Shown piece by piece: positions 37,087-45,584 of a stretch of DNA of 64,000 nucleotides. This stretch comes from Maribacter algarum (ex Zhang et al. 2020) (GTDB lineage Bacteria > Bacteroidota > Bacteroidia > Flavobacteriales > Flavobacteriaceae): NCBI RefSeq assembly GCF_005885635.1, contig NZ_VATY01000005.1, positions 351,507 through 415,506 of the forward strand. The letters run 5' to 3'. Under the pieces are notes generated by a model. It was not told where the DNA came from and did not search any database. It was given only the letters and a program-made list of their open reading frames with translations. The number at the start of each line of letters is the position of its first letter. Positions within the stretch are counted from its first letter, which is position 1. Position numbers and translations under genes: made by a program.

Positions 37087-37404
37087 GTGAAATTTTTAGC
37101 GGTCATACTATCTCTATATTTTTTGGCACTCAACGTAGTGCCTTGCGGCGATGATGCTCAAATTTCCGATTCAGCAACAACCGAGTTTCAAGTGGGTTCA
37201 GACCATAATCAAAATCACGGCGATTGTGAACTTTGCTCACCTTTTTGTCAATGCCATTGCTGTCATTCGCACACCATTGTTTTTGATTTGGACATCTTTG
37301 AGCCTATCGAACCTACGGTCATACAAGAAAGTTTTACACATTTTGAAAGCGTAAGCGAAGACCCGGTATTTACCCTCTTTCAACCTCCCAAGAGTATCGG
37401 CTAA
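37087..37404 (+). CDS. DUF6660 family small secreted Cys/His-rich protein
   Basis: 105 aa, starting with GTG at 37087 (MKFLAVILSLYFLALNVVPCGDD). A signal-like N-terminus is followed by a dense metal-ligand segment HNQNHGDCELCSPFCQCHCCHSH (residues about 40-62, split here by context). The family recurs before TonB receptors in metal loci of Bacteroidetes; its exact role is unknown. The GTG begins only 5 bases after the -7 box, so the transcript may be leaderless. Confidence 0.72.
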   Translation: MKFLAVILSLYFLALNVVPCGDDAQISDSATTEFQVGSDHNQNHGDCELCSPFCQCHCCHSHTIVFDLDIFEPIEPTVIQESFTHFESVSEDPVFTLFQPPKSIG

Positions 37405-37467
37405 TTACCTATGTATGCGATGATGTCATCGCCCTCCAAAAAATTAGTCAATTAAATTCAAATTACT

Positions 37468-39648
37468 ATGAATAAATATGCGATAAGCCTTTGGCTTATG
37501 CTCATTTGCTGTGCATTTGGCTATGCACAGAATACCCTGAAAATCAATATTTTTACAGCAGAAGAAAAAGAACCTTTATTCGGGGCGACCATTTTCATTG
37601 AGAGCCTGAATAAGGGAGTTACCACCGATTTTGATGGTATAGCCTTATTGGAGGATGTACCAGATGGTCAATACAATCTCCAAATCTCGTACTTGGGCTT
37701 CGAGACTTTGGAAACCAATATTGTTGTCCCTGCAGGAGACGACTTGGTATTTTATCTGAAGGAAAGTGCAAACGCCTTGGATGAAGTGGTAGTACAGTCC
37801 TCAAGGAGCACCCGAACCATACAAAGGATACCGACCCGAATAGAGTATATCGGAGTTGAGGAATTAGGGGAAAAAGCGATAATGAACCCAACGAATATTT
37901 CCATGGTACTCCGTGAAAGTACGGGAATCCAGATGCAACAGACCTCGTTGAGTAGTGCCAATACCAATATCCGGATACAGGGTTTGGACGGGCGCTACAC
38001 CCAACTCCTACGAGATGGTTTTCCCCTCTACGGTGGTTTTTCAAGCGGTTTGAGTATCCTACAAATACCACCGTTAGATTTGAGACAGTTTGAAATTACA
38101 AAGGGAAGTTCTTCCACATTGTACGGTGGTGGTGCCATTGCAGGTTTGGTCAACATGGTTTCCAAAACCCCTAACGAAGAACCTGAATTGGATATCATGC
38201 TTACCCAGACCCAGGCTTTGGGAAGTACGGCCAATGTCTTTTATAGCGAACGTAACGAAAAATGGGGATGGACACTTTACGGCTCTGGTCATTTACAAAA
38301 AGCTTTTGACCCTGAAGATGATGGATTTAGTAACCTTCCTCGTACCCGTTCCTTAAGTTTCAATCCAAAATTGTTTTATTATCCTTCTGAAAAAACTACG
38401 GTGTGGTTTGGTGTCAACGGAACCTACGATGATAGAAAAGGAGGTGATATTACGAAGATTGAAGAGGGTGAAAATGGAATCCATCAGTATACCGAAGAAA
38501 ACTTGTCAAAGCGAATCAGCACACAAGCTGTTTTCGAAACCCAGTTGGATTCGACCCAATCCATTTCGGTCAAGAACAGCGTTGCGTTTTTTGATAGAAG
38601 TCTTGAAATCCCTGACCTTTCTTTCAAAGGAACGCAATGGAACACTTTTTCGGAGGCTTCATATCAGAAACAGGGACTAACGTCAGATTGGGTCTTGGGA
38701 GCCAACCTTTACACTACTTCTTTTGATGAAATGGAGAATCCCTTTGAACGTGATCAACGCGATATTACATATGGACTATTCGTAAATAGCATCCATGACC
38801 TTTCGGACCGATGGATTCTTGAAACGGGTGTTCGAACAGATTATGCTGAGGATTGGGGATTCTTTCCACTCCCAAGGGTCTCCTTGCTTTACAAATCAAA
38901 CACTAGTTTTTCAAGTAGGCTCGGTGGTGGACTAGGGTATAAAATCCCTGATATTTTTACGGAAGAAGCAGAGTTCATCAATTTCAAGGATGTACTTCCC
39001 ATTGATAGGGAAACTATGAAAGCCGAACGGTCGTACGGTCTGAACCTTGATTTTAACTATCAAACGCGATTATCTGACGAGCTGGGCTTTTCTATCAATC
39101 AATTGTTTTATTTGACCGCTATCAGAAATGGCCTATTGCTCAACTCTTTGGATAATCGTCTGTTCCAGTTTGAAAATGCAACAGGGGAAATCTTGAGCAA
39201 AGGCTCAGAGACGAATATCAAATTCACCTTCAGGGATTTTCGATGGTTCTTAAACTACGCGCTTATCGACGCGAGATTGAATTATTTATCTGGCAATCCT
39301 CAAAAACCCTTGACCGCCAAGCATAATGCGGGAAGTATTTTAATGTATGAATCCGAAAAATGGCGTATTGGGTATGAGACCTATTACACAGGAAAACAAT
39401 TGCTATCCAATGGAACGGAAACTACTGATTTCGTAACCATGGGGCTCTTGTTGATGCGCAACTTTAAATGGGGAAGCACATTCATTAATTTTGAAAATTT
39501 CACGGACAGGAGGCAGAGCCGTTTTTCTCCTTTGGTATTGCCCCCACACGAAAATCCTACCTTTCCAGAAATCTATGCCCCCACGGACGGATTTATCTTT
39601 AGCGTAGGCCTTATTTTTAAACCATTTGGAAACGAAGACAACGATTAA
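37468..39648 (+). CDS. TonB-dependent receptor with carboxypeptidase-like N-terminal domain
   Basis: 726 aa. Signal peptide (SLWLMLICCAFGYAQ), then a CarboxypepD_reg-like domain near 22-108 (PLFGATIFIESLNKGVTTDFDG), a TonB-box-like stretch EVVVQSS, the plug (RIQGLDGRYTQLLRDGFPLYGG and GSSSTLYGGGAIAGLVNMVSK) and a 22-strand barrel. No SusD partner is present. Beside a Fur-family gene and a metal ATPase, it most likely moves a metal or metallophore across the outer membrane, not a glycan. Confidence 0.88.
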   Translation: MNKYAISLWLMLICCAFGYAQNTLKINIFTAEEKEPLFGATIFIESLNKGVTTDFDGIALLEDVPDGQYNLQISYLGFETLETNIVVPAGDDLVFYLKESANALDEVVVQSSRSTRTIQRIPTRIEYIGVEELGEKAIMNPTNISMVLRESTGIQMQQTSLSSANTNIRIQGLDGRYTQLLRDGFPLYGGFSSGLSILQIPPLDLRQFEITKGSSSTLYGGGAIAGLVNMVSKTPNEEPELDIMLTQTQALGSTANVFYSERNEKWGWTLYGSGHLQKAFDPEDDGFSNLPRTRSLSFNPKLFYYPSEKTTVWFGVNGTYDDRKGGDITKIEEGENGIHQYTEENLSKRISTQAVFETQLDSTQSISVKNSVAFFDRSLEIPDLSFKGTQWNTFSEASYQKQGLTSDWVLGANLYTTSFDEMENPFERDQRDITYGLFVNSIHDLSDRWILETGVRTDYAEDWGFFPLPRVSLLYKSNTSFSSRLGGGLGYKIPDIFTEEAEFINFKDVLPIDRETMKAERSYGLNLDFNYQTRLSDELGFSINQLFYLTAIRNGLLLNSLDNRLFQFENATGEILSKGSETNIKFTFRDFRWFLNYALIDARLNYLSGNPQKPLTAKHNAGSILMYESEKWRIGYETYYTGKQLLSNGTETTDFVTMGLLLMRNFKWGSTFINFENFTDRRQSRFSPLVLPPHENPTFPEIYAPTDGFIFSVGLIFKPFGNEDND

Positions 39649-39659
39649 TTGAAAATACA

Positions 39660-40076
39660 ATGATACAAGCAGATAAATTTATGGAAGATAAAGGGGTCCG
39701 TCCTACGGCAATGCGTTTGTTGGTCTTCCGGTTCTTGGCCGAAAGCAAAACCGCCAAAACCTTATCGGACATCGAAAACGCCTTTGCAAAGGCCGATAGG
39801 ACAACTTTGTACAGAACTCTTAAGACTTTCGAAGATAAAGCCATAGTGCATCAGATAGATGATGGTACGGGCATGACCAAATATGCACTATGTGAAGAAG
39901 GCTGTAATTGTGCCATCGAACAGGATTTGCACCTTCATTTCCATTGTAATAACTGTAAGGAGACGGTCTGTCTGACGGCACATAAAATTCCACATATCAA
40001 TCTTCCGGACGGTTACGTTGCAGAAGATGCGAATTTGGTATTGAAAGGAATCTGTGACAAATGTAGCGGACAATAA
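39660..40076 (+). CDS. Fur-family transcriptional regulator
   Basis: 138 aa. Winged-helix region RPTAMRLLVFRFLAESKTAKTLSDIENAF and ADRTTLYRTLKTFEDKAIVHQI (recognition helix), then the metal domain with HLHFHCNNCKETVCL and the closing CDKC, the two Cys pairs of the structural zinc site. It could be Zur-, Fur- or Mur-like; the sequence does not decide. Two palindromes flank it (37048 and 40077), suggesting control of both the receptor genes and the ATPase genes. Confidence 0.88.
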   Translation: MIQADKFMEDKGVRPTAMRLLVFRFLAESKTAKTLSDIENAFAKADRTTLYRTLKTFEDKAIVHQIDDGTGMTKYALCEEGCNCAIEQDLHLHFHCNNCKETVCLTAHKIPHINLPDGYVAEDANLVLKGICDKCSGQ

Positions 40077-40113
40077 ATGCACTTCTGTTGCATGATTCCA
40101 TAATGTACCTTGC
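40077..40113 (+). promoter_or_regulatory. Operator palindrome overlapping the promoter of DUF3703-ATPase genes
   Basis: ATGCACTTCTGTTGCAT (40077-40093) is an inverted repeat sharing TGCA-N7-TGCA with the site at 37048. TTG within its right half is followed after 15 bases by TACCTTGC (40106-40113), a weaker -7 box. The layout copies that of the first site. Confidence 0.6.
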
Positions 40114-40132
40114 ATTAAAAAAGTAGTAATCC

Positions 40133-40504
40133 ATGAAATTCAACACAACTATCCCTCACGGACTAAAAGGACATTACTTAAAAGAGATTGAACTGTATCG
40201 TTCATACCTTCAAAAGAATGATTTAACAAGGGCATGGCATCATCTTGAACGTTCGCATGTGCTGGGGCAATCTTATCCTTTGGAGCATACATATTCCCAT
40301 TGGCTGATGCTTAAATTTGGTTTCAGACAGAAAAACTTAAAAGAAGTATTCGGACAATTACTAAGATTACTAGTCGGCGGTTGGAAATCGTTCATTGACC
40401 ATGTACCAATCGGAAACACAGGCGGCTCTAATGTCCCGCCTTTAAGAAGAATGGAACTTCCGGTTGAATTGGAAGAAATTCTAAGGCAGTACGAAACTCG
40501 ATGA
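40133..40504 (+). CDS. DUF3703 family protein
   Basis: 123 aa, soluble, with AWHHLERSHVLGQSYPLEHTYSHWLMLKFGFRQKN and GNTGGSNVPPLRRMELP, the conserved core of DUF3703. The family lies next to P-type metal ATPases in many bacteria; several conserved His suggest a metal-related role, but it is not characterised. It overlaps the ATPase start by 4 bases (ATGA). Confidence 0.8.
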   Translation: MKFNTTIPHGLKGHYLKEIELYRSYLQKNDLTRAWHHLERSHVLGQSYPLEHTYSHWLMLKFGFRQKNLKEVFGQLLRLLVGGWKSFIDHVPIGNTGGSNVPPLRRMELPVELEEILRQYETR

Positions 40505-42471
40505 TGAAAAAGAAAAAAGTAAACTTACACGATATAGACCCAACGGAACACCAGGGCGAGCATTCACACGATGATGGACATAATCACAGTAGTCCAGAAG
40601 AAGCATCCAATTTTAGAACCTACCTACCTGCGATATTCAGCTTTGTAATGCTGATAGCGGGTATTGCCATTGATTATTTTGATGCCGTTCCTTTCTTTAA
40701 GGAATGGGTAAGAATCGTTTGGTACACGGTAGCCTATATTCCCGTAGGTTTTCCTGTTATTAAGGAAGGTTGGAATAGTATTCTAAAAGGCGATTTCTTT
40801 ACGGAGTTTTTCTTGATGTCCATTGCAACTTTGGGGGCGTTTGCCATAGGGGAATATCCGGAAGGTGTGGCCGTAATGTTGTTCTATGCCGTAGGCGAAT
40901 TATTCCAACAAGCAGCAGTTAATCGAGCAAAAGGAAACATCAAGGCTTTGCTGGATGTACGACCTAATGAAGCTCTGGTATCCCGTAATGGCGACTTCAT
41001 TTCTGTTCATCCTGAAACTGTAGTGATAGGCGAAAAAATTCAAGTACGGGTGGGCGAGAAAGTACCTCTCGATGGAGTTCTACTTTCAGATAAAGGTTCT
41101 TTTAATACCGCAGCCCTAACGGGAGAAAGCAAACCCGATACCCTCCAGAAAGGCGCATCTGTGTTTGCTGGAAGTATTAATCTCGATGGGGTAATAGAAG
41201 TGGAAACTTCGAAAGAGTTCAAGGACAGTTCCATTGCGCGTATTCTCGATATGGTTCAAAATGCAACAGCCCGCAAATCTAAAACCGAACTTTTCATTAG
41301 AAAATTTGCTCGTGTTTATACACCTATCGTTGTTTTTCTCGCTATAGGTCTAACGTTGCTTCCCTATTTCTTTGTTGATGATTATGTATTTAGAGATTGG
41401 CTTTATAGGGCTTTGATATTCCTTGTGATTTCCTGTCCCTGTGCATTGGTCATCTCTATTCCATTGGGTTATTTCGGTGGTCTTGGTGCAGCATCGCGAA
41501 ACGGGATTCTGTTCAAGGGTGCATCCTTTTTGGATGCCATGACCAAGGTAAATACAGTTGTAATGGACAAAACTGGAACAGTAACCAAAGGAGTATTTAA
41601 AATCAAGGAAGTGGTAACCATCTCGGTGTTTACCGAAGCAGAATTTATGCAGTACCTGATGGCGATGGAAGAGCAATCCACCCATCCGATTGCAAAAGCC
41701 ATTTTGGAATACAAGGCAGATGGTGCGGATTTTGAAGCGACCGAAGTTTCCGAAGTCGCTGGAAAGGGACTAAAAGGAACGGTCAACGGAAAAACTGTTT
41801 TGGTCGGAAACAAGGCCTTAATGACCTCCAACGAAATAGAAGTATCTTCTGAAACGGATAGTATCGTAGAATCAATTGTAATGGTAGCCGTTGACGGAAA
41901 ATTTGCAGGCTACGTGACCATTGCCGATGAACTAAAGGAAGATGCCCATCAAGCCATAAAACAAATTAGGGATTCGGGGATTTCCAAAATCATCATGCTT
42001 TCTGGGGATAAAGATTCCATTACCCAAAAAGTCGCCAAAGAATTAGGTATCGATTGGGCAAAGGGTGGCTTATTACCTGAAGATAAACTCAATGAAGTAG
42101 AAAAGCTCAAAGAGCAAACAGATACAAAGGTTGCCTTTATAGGCGATGGTATCAACGATGCTCCCGTTTTAGCGGCAAGCGGCGTAGGTATAGCAATGGG
42201 GGGCTTAGGTAGTGATGTCGCAATCGAGACTGCTGATGTCATTATCCAGAACGACCAACCTAGTAAGATTGCACGTGCCATTCAAATAGGTCGCTCAACA
42301 AGAAGTATCGTATGGCAGAATATTGCCTTAGCTTTTGGAGTTAAAATCATAGTACTCATTTTGGGTGCAGGTGGCCTCGCAACAATGTGGGAAGCTGTTT
42401 TTGCCGATGTGGGGGTGGCATTACTTGCAATTCTCAACGCGGTACGATTGCAGAAGATGAAGTGGGGGTAG
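40501..42471 (+). CDS. Heavy-metal P1B-type ATPase (ZntA/CadA-like)
   Basis: 656 aa. The N-terminus is His-rich (HDIDPTEHQGEHSHDDGHNH) rather than a CxxC heavy-metal domain. Ion-channel motif SCPCALVISIP near residue 305, phosphorylation site MDKTGTVTKG, the HP motif THPIAKA and the hinge GDGINDAPVLA are all intact. The CPC motif with a His-rich lead fits Zn2+/Cd2+/Co2+ export over Cu+, though this is inference. It is the last gene of the operon. Confidence 0.92.
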   Translation: MMKKKKVNLHDIDPTEHQGEHSHDDGHNHSSPEEASNFRTYLPAIFSFVMLIAGIAIDYFDAVPFFKEWVRIVWYTVAYIPVGFPVIKEGWNSILKGDFFTEFFLMSIATLGAFAIGEYPEGVAVMLFYAVGELFQQAAVNRAKGNIKALLDVRPNEALVSRNGDFISVHPETVVIGEKIQVRVGEKVPLDGVLLSDKGSFNTAALTGESKPDTLQKGASVFAGSINLDGVIEVETSKEFKDSSIARILDMVQNATARKSKTELFIRKFARVYTPIVVFLAIGLTLLPYFFVDDYVFRDWLYRALIFLVISCPCALVISIPLGYFGGLGAASRNGILFKGASFLDAMTKVNTVVMDKTGTVTKGVFKIKEVVTISVFTEAEFMQYLMAMEEQSTHPIAKAILEYKADGADFEATEVSEVAGKGLKGTVNGKTVLVGNKALMTSNEIEVSSETDSIVESIVMVAVDGKFAGYVTIADELKEDAHQAIKQIRDSGISKIIMLSGDKDSITQKVAKELGIDWAKGGLLPEDKLNEVEKLKEQTDTKVAFIGDGINDAPVLAASGVGIAMGGLGSDVAIETADVIIQNDQPSKIARAIQIGRSTRSIVWQNIALAFGVKIIVLILGAGGLATMWEAVFADVGVALLAILNAVRLQKMKWG

Positions 42472-42870
42472 TAATTAGAAATAAAAAAATATAAATTTCA
42501 GTCTCATAAAATGGTCTTTTTTTGAGACACCTTTTCAAAACATGAACATTGTACCAAGGGAGTCCTATTCTTTATTGCTTTTTGTGGTATTATTAATTGA
42601 CATTCTCTGAGACACTTAGAGTTTACTTCAACCATTAATTAAATTTGGATTGATTTGTAATAGTATGGCACAACTTTTTTATCTTTAAAGTACGAAAGCG
42701 TCAAAACGCTGCTATAGGTGTCCTTTTAGGTGTCCTATTTTGAAAATCAGATTGTAAAATATTGATTTATAAAGGAGTAGGGTAGGATTTCAGATCCTGC
42801 CACGATTATACCGATACTGTGGTAAAATCTGCAAAATTTAAAGAACCCTTAATAATGTTACGGTTGTGTA
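42472..42870. other. Intergenic region beyond the integrase stop, with direct and inverted repeats
   Basis: About 400 bases without a gene. It holds AGGTGTCCT twice in direct repeat (42716-42724 and 42728-42736), the inverted repeat AGCGT-CAAA-ACGCT (42697-42710) and GGAT-TTCAG-ATCC near 42790. GGTGTCC also occurs by the att end (near 44171 and 16394). The repeats could be recombinase arm-type sites or control of the integrase, but nothing is proven. Confidence 0.4.
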
Positions 42871-44100
42871 TTAATATTTCTCCCGAAGCTTATCCATATC
42901 CTCTTTTAATTTCTGGTCGATAACTTTAGCATAAATCTGCGTAGTCTTTAAAGATTGATGCCCTAACATTTTACTCACGGATTCAATGGGAATTCCATTT
43001 GCTAGTGTTACTGTGGTTGCGAAAGTATGTCTAGCCAAGTGAAAGGTCAGATGCTTTGCGATATCACAGGCGTCCGCTATTTCTTTTAAATAAGCATTTG
43101 TCCTTTGATTACTTATTACCGGAAGTAACAAACCATTTTGCAAAGTAATGGGATGATTGGCATACTTCTTAATGATTTCTTCTGCCGCAGGGAGTAGGGG
43201 AATAGTACTTCGAGAATCTGTTTTAGAACGGTTGATTTTTATCCAACGACTGCCATTCATTTTCAAAATGACATGATTTTCAGATAATTTTTGAACATCC
43301 GTATAAGCCAATCCCGTAAAGCAACAAAAAACAAAAATGTCCCGAACCTGTTCCAACCTCTTTATTTTAAACTCCTTTTCCATCATCGTGCGAAGTTCTA
43401 ATTCTGTCAATACTTCCCGCTCAACTTTCTTCCATTTAGCTTTCCAATGAAAGAACGGATCTTTGTTGACCCAATTATTGGCAAAGGCAATTCGCATAAT
43501 TTTCTTAAAGTTTACAACATACTTGGTTGCGGTATTTTGATTACCAATCTTCTTTGTTACTAAATGGTGATGAAAGCGATTGATAAACTTAAGGTCGATT
43601 TCTTTTACATAATAATCGTCCCGTTTGTATTCCTGTTTGATAAAGTCTTGAAGATGGTTTAGAGTTCTTATATGTCTTCTGTAGGCACCATATGAATAAT
43701 CTATACCTACTAGTTCTTCGATTTGTGCATTATGTTCATCATAAATTGTTAACAAGGTCTTATAGGTTTCTTCTTTATTTAGAAGTTTATTTTTAATCAC
43801 TTCTGAAGTAAAGGGCTTCTTTTTCTTTACAAGTTTTGAATGAATTGCGAATGCTCTTGATTCCAAATCATCAATGTAGCGGTTTAAATCCAGTACTTTT
43901 TGGCTCGAACCCTTGACCCTACCTTTTATAGAATTCCATTTTTCAGGCTTAATTTTACGTTTTATGCTAAATTCCGAGCGATGGCCATTTACAGTTATTC
44001 GTAAGTATATTGGGGCTTTACCGCGATTATCTAACCTACCTGTTCGTAGGTAACTTAAGATTGCAAATGAATTGGACACCATAATTGCTTGTTTTTTCAT
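42871..44100 (-). CDS. Tyrosine recombinase/integrase of the tRNA-Lys island
   Basis: 409 aa from ATG at 44100; an earlier frame start adds only an unlikely hydrophobic tail. The N-terminal Arm-type domain (SNSFAILSYLRTGRLDNRGKAPIYLRITVNG) is followed by the SAM-like core and the catalytic domain with HLARHTFATTVTLANGIPIESVSKMLGHQSLKTTQIYAK: His-x-x-Arg, Gly-His and the Tyr nucleophile are all present. CCFTGLAYTDVQKL stands where the first catalytic Arg usually lies in other families, as in many Bacteroidetes integrases. It points away from the tRNA, 220 bases from its 3' end, and drives insertion there. Confidence 0.93.
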   Translation of the reverse strand: MKKQAIMVSNSFAILSYLRTGRLDNRGKAPIYLRITVNGHRSEFSIKRKIKPEKWNSIKGRVKGSSQKVLDLNRYIDDLESRAFAIHSKLVKKKKPFTSEVIKNKLLNKEETYKTLLTIYDEHNAQIEELVGIDYSYGAYRRHIRTLNHLQDFIKQEYKRDDYYVKEIDLKFINRFHHHLVTKKIGNQNTATKYVVNFKKIMRIAFANNWVNKDPFFHWKAKWKKVEREVLTELELRTMMEKEFKIKRLEQVRDIFVFCCFTGLAYTDVQKLSENHVILKMNGSRWIKINRSKTDSRSTIPLLPAAEEIIKKYANHPITLQNGLLLPVISNQRTNAYLKEIADACDIAKHLTFHLARHTFATTVTLANGIPIESVSKMLGHQSLKTTQIYAKVIDQKLKEDMDKLREKY

Positions 44101-44194
44101 TTTTTTTCCCATTTTAAGTTGATAAAAATATTTCTGTAATAATCTGATATACAATTTTTTAACACCCTTCTGGTGTCCATTTTATGGATTCAAT

Positions 44195-44214
44195 AAGTGC
44201 GCACCGAATAGCGC
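44195..44214. repeat. Copy 3 of the GTGCGC-N8-GCGCAC palindromic repeat
   Basis: AAGTGCGCACCGAATAGCGC followed by ACC restores the full palindrome. It lies between the integrase start and the tRNA, about 110 bases from the att repeat, as copy 1 does at the relic. Confidence 0.65.
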
Positions 44215-44305
44215 ACCGAATTGGATGATTTTAAATGATATCAAATGGAAGTAGAAAAAATGAAAAAGCCTCTAAATCAATGATTTAAAGGCTTTTTGAA
44301 TATTC

Positions 44306-44342
44306 TATGAAGTCTAAAAGTGACCTGGCTGGGGCTCGAACC
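44306..44342. repeat. Integrase-proximal attachment site in the tRNA-Lys 3' end
   Basis: 37 bases identical to 16527-16563. The part 44321-44342 is the tRNA acceptor/T-arm end, which the element rebuilds on insertion so that the tRNA stays whole. It is the boundary between the island and the chromosome. Confidence 0.88.
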
Positions 44343-44393
44343 CAGGACCCTCTCCTTAAAAGGGAGATGCTCTACCAACTGAGCTACCAGGTC
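44321..44393 (-). tRNA. tRNA-Lys (anticodon TTT)
   Basis: 73 bases on the minus strand: acceptor arm GACCTGG pairing with CCAGGTC, D-arm TAGCTCAGTTGGTAGAGCA, anticodon loop CTTTTAA with TTT, T-arm GGGTTCGAGCCC, discriminator A; CCA is not encoded. It reads as intact and is the target gene of the island. Confidence 0.96.
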
Positions 44394-44530
44394 ATTATTT
44401 CATCGCCAAGTTTTTCACTTAGCGGCTGCAAATATAAGTCCATTAATTTATTTCACAAGTCGATTTTAAGAGAAATTTAAAATTCTTTTGAAATCAATTG
44501 TTTTTAGTTCAATTTTACAAAAAAGAGGAG

Positions 44531-45046
44531 ATGCAAATAGTGTTGTTAGGTTATATGGGGAGTGGAAAAACCACTATTGGAAAAATTTTGGCAGATAAAC
44601 TGAATGTCAAATGCTTAGATCTGGACCAATACATTGAGGGGGCTGAAGGAAAGGATATTTCTAGTCTATTCAAGGAAAAAGGAGAAATCTATTTTAGAAA
44701 GAAAGAAGCTGAAAGTTTAAGGGAAGTATTGTCAACAAAAGATGATTTCGTTTTGTCTATAGGTGGAGGAACACCTTGTTATGCAAATAATATGTCCGCA
44801 ATCTTTGACATGACAGAAAATGGTATCTATTTGAAAGTAGGCTTAGATGAGTTGGTGAAAAGGCTTTCGAAGGAAAAAACTAAAAGACCATTGATTGCCT
44901 CTATTCCTGAAGTAGAATTACACGAATTTATAGGAAAGCACTTGTTCGAAAGAAGTTTTTATTACAATCAAGCCAGTCACGTTGTGAATTGCGATGATAA
45001 AAGTATTCAAGAAATTGTAATTGAAATCGAAAGTTTATTAAGCTAA
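44531..45046 (+). CDS. aroK: Shikimate kinase
   Basis: 171 aa from ATG at 44531 (MQIVLLGYMGSGKTTIGK), which puts the P-loop at the N-terminus as in the family; the frame is open further upstream. LDLDQYIEG, GEIYFRKKEAESLR, SIGGGTPC and KRPLI follow as shikimate-binding and lid motifs. It phosphorylates shikimate in the aromatic amino-acid pathway. First chromosomal gene beyond the tRNA; it converges on the phosphoribosyltransferase with a short overlap. Confidence 0.93.
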   Translation: MQIVLLGYMGSGKTTIGKILADKLNVKCLDLDQYIEGAEGKDISSLFKEKGEIYFRKKEAESLREVLSTKDDFVLSIGGGTPCYANNMSAIFDMTENGIYLKVGLDELVKRLSKEKTKRPLIASIPEVELHEFIGKHLFERSFYYNQASHVVNCDDKSIQEIVIEIESLLS

Positions 45047-45541
45047 TGAAACTGAATCATCTTTGATTTTAAACTCCACTTTTATATGTTCTTGTAGCGA
45101 CGTTGATAATGATATTCCTTTAAAGTCTGCCTTAACGGGATATTTTTTATGATTCCGATTGACTAAAACAGCAGTCTTCAACTGTTTTAAGGGAGTTTTT
45201 AAAAAATGATGTACGCCATAAATTAAAGTTGTTCCAGAATTCAGAACATCATCCACCAAAACAATTGACTTGTTCGTATATTCTTTTTCCGAGATAGATG
45301 TTTGAACCCCACTTTTTAACGGATTACTTTTATCCATACTTACTTTGCATAGCAAAACTTTTGCTTTGGTAATATCTTGAAGAACACCCTGTATTTTCTT
45401 TGCAAAACTCAAGCCTCCGCCGTCAATGCCAGCCAAAACAATTTCTTTTTCGTCAACGTTTGCCTCATATATTTGGTAGGCAATGCGACGTATTTTATGC
45501 TGAATTTGGTCGTGTGAAAGAATTTTGTTTTGCATACTCAT
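45038..45541 (-). CDS. Phosphoribosyltransferase (PRTase type I)
   Basis: 167 aa. PRPP loop IVLVDDVLNSGTTLIYG near residue 95 and GIDGGGLSFAKKI near 40. PyrR- or hypoxanthine-phosphoribosyltransferase-like by pattern; the base used is unclear. Its stop overlaps the end of aroK by 9 bases, tail to tail. Confidence 0.8.
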   Translation of the reverse strand: MSMQNKILSHDQIQHKIRRIAYQIYEANVDEKEIVLAGIDGGGLSFAKKIQGVLQDITKAKVLLCKVSMDKSNPLKSGVQTSISEKEYTNKSIVLVDDVLNSGTTLIYGVHHFLKTPLKQLKTAVLVNRNHKKYPVKADFKGISLSTSLQEHIKVEFKIKDDSVSLA

Positions 45542-45584
45542 TTGCTATTAGATTCAAAGATAAAGAAACCCAAATAGATTGTCT

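Larger units (their letters stand above)
16564..44342. mobile_element. Integrative (probably mobilisable) genomic island at tRNA-Lys
   Basis: Bounded by 37-bp direct repeats containing the tRNA-Lys 3' end. The intact tyrosine recombinase lies next to the tRNA, while bfmA, radC-like and ssb genes typical of Bacteroidetes transferable elements lie at the far end. Cargo is a Cus-type efflux operon, a sulfation module and a second metal operon. No relaxase or conjugation apparatus (tra genes, coupling protein) is visible, so any movement would depend on excision plus a helper. Confidence 0.85.

Noticed and set aside
37619..38071. 150-codon frame antisense to the TonB receptor gene
   Set aside because: A shadow frame; the receptor frame has all family motifs over the same bases.
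42770..42830. GGAT-TTCAG-ATCC stretch as another tRNA-end att site
   Set aside because: It does not match the tRNA-Lys end or any tRNA arm that I can fold.
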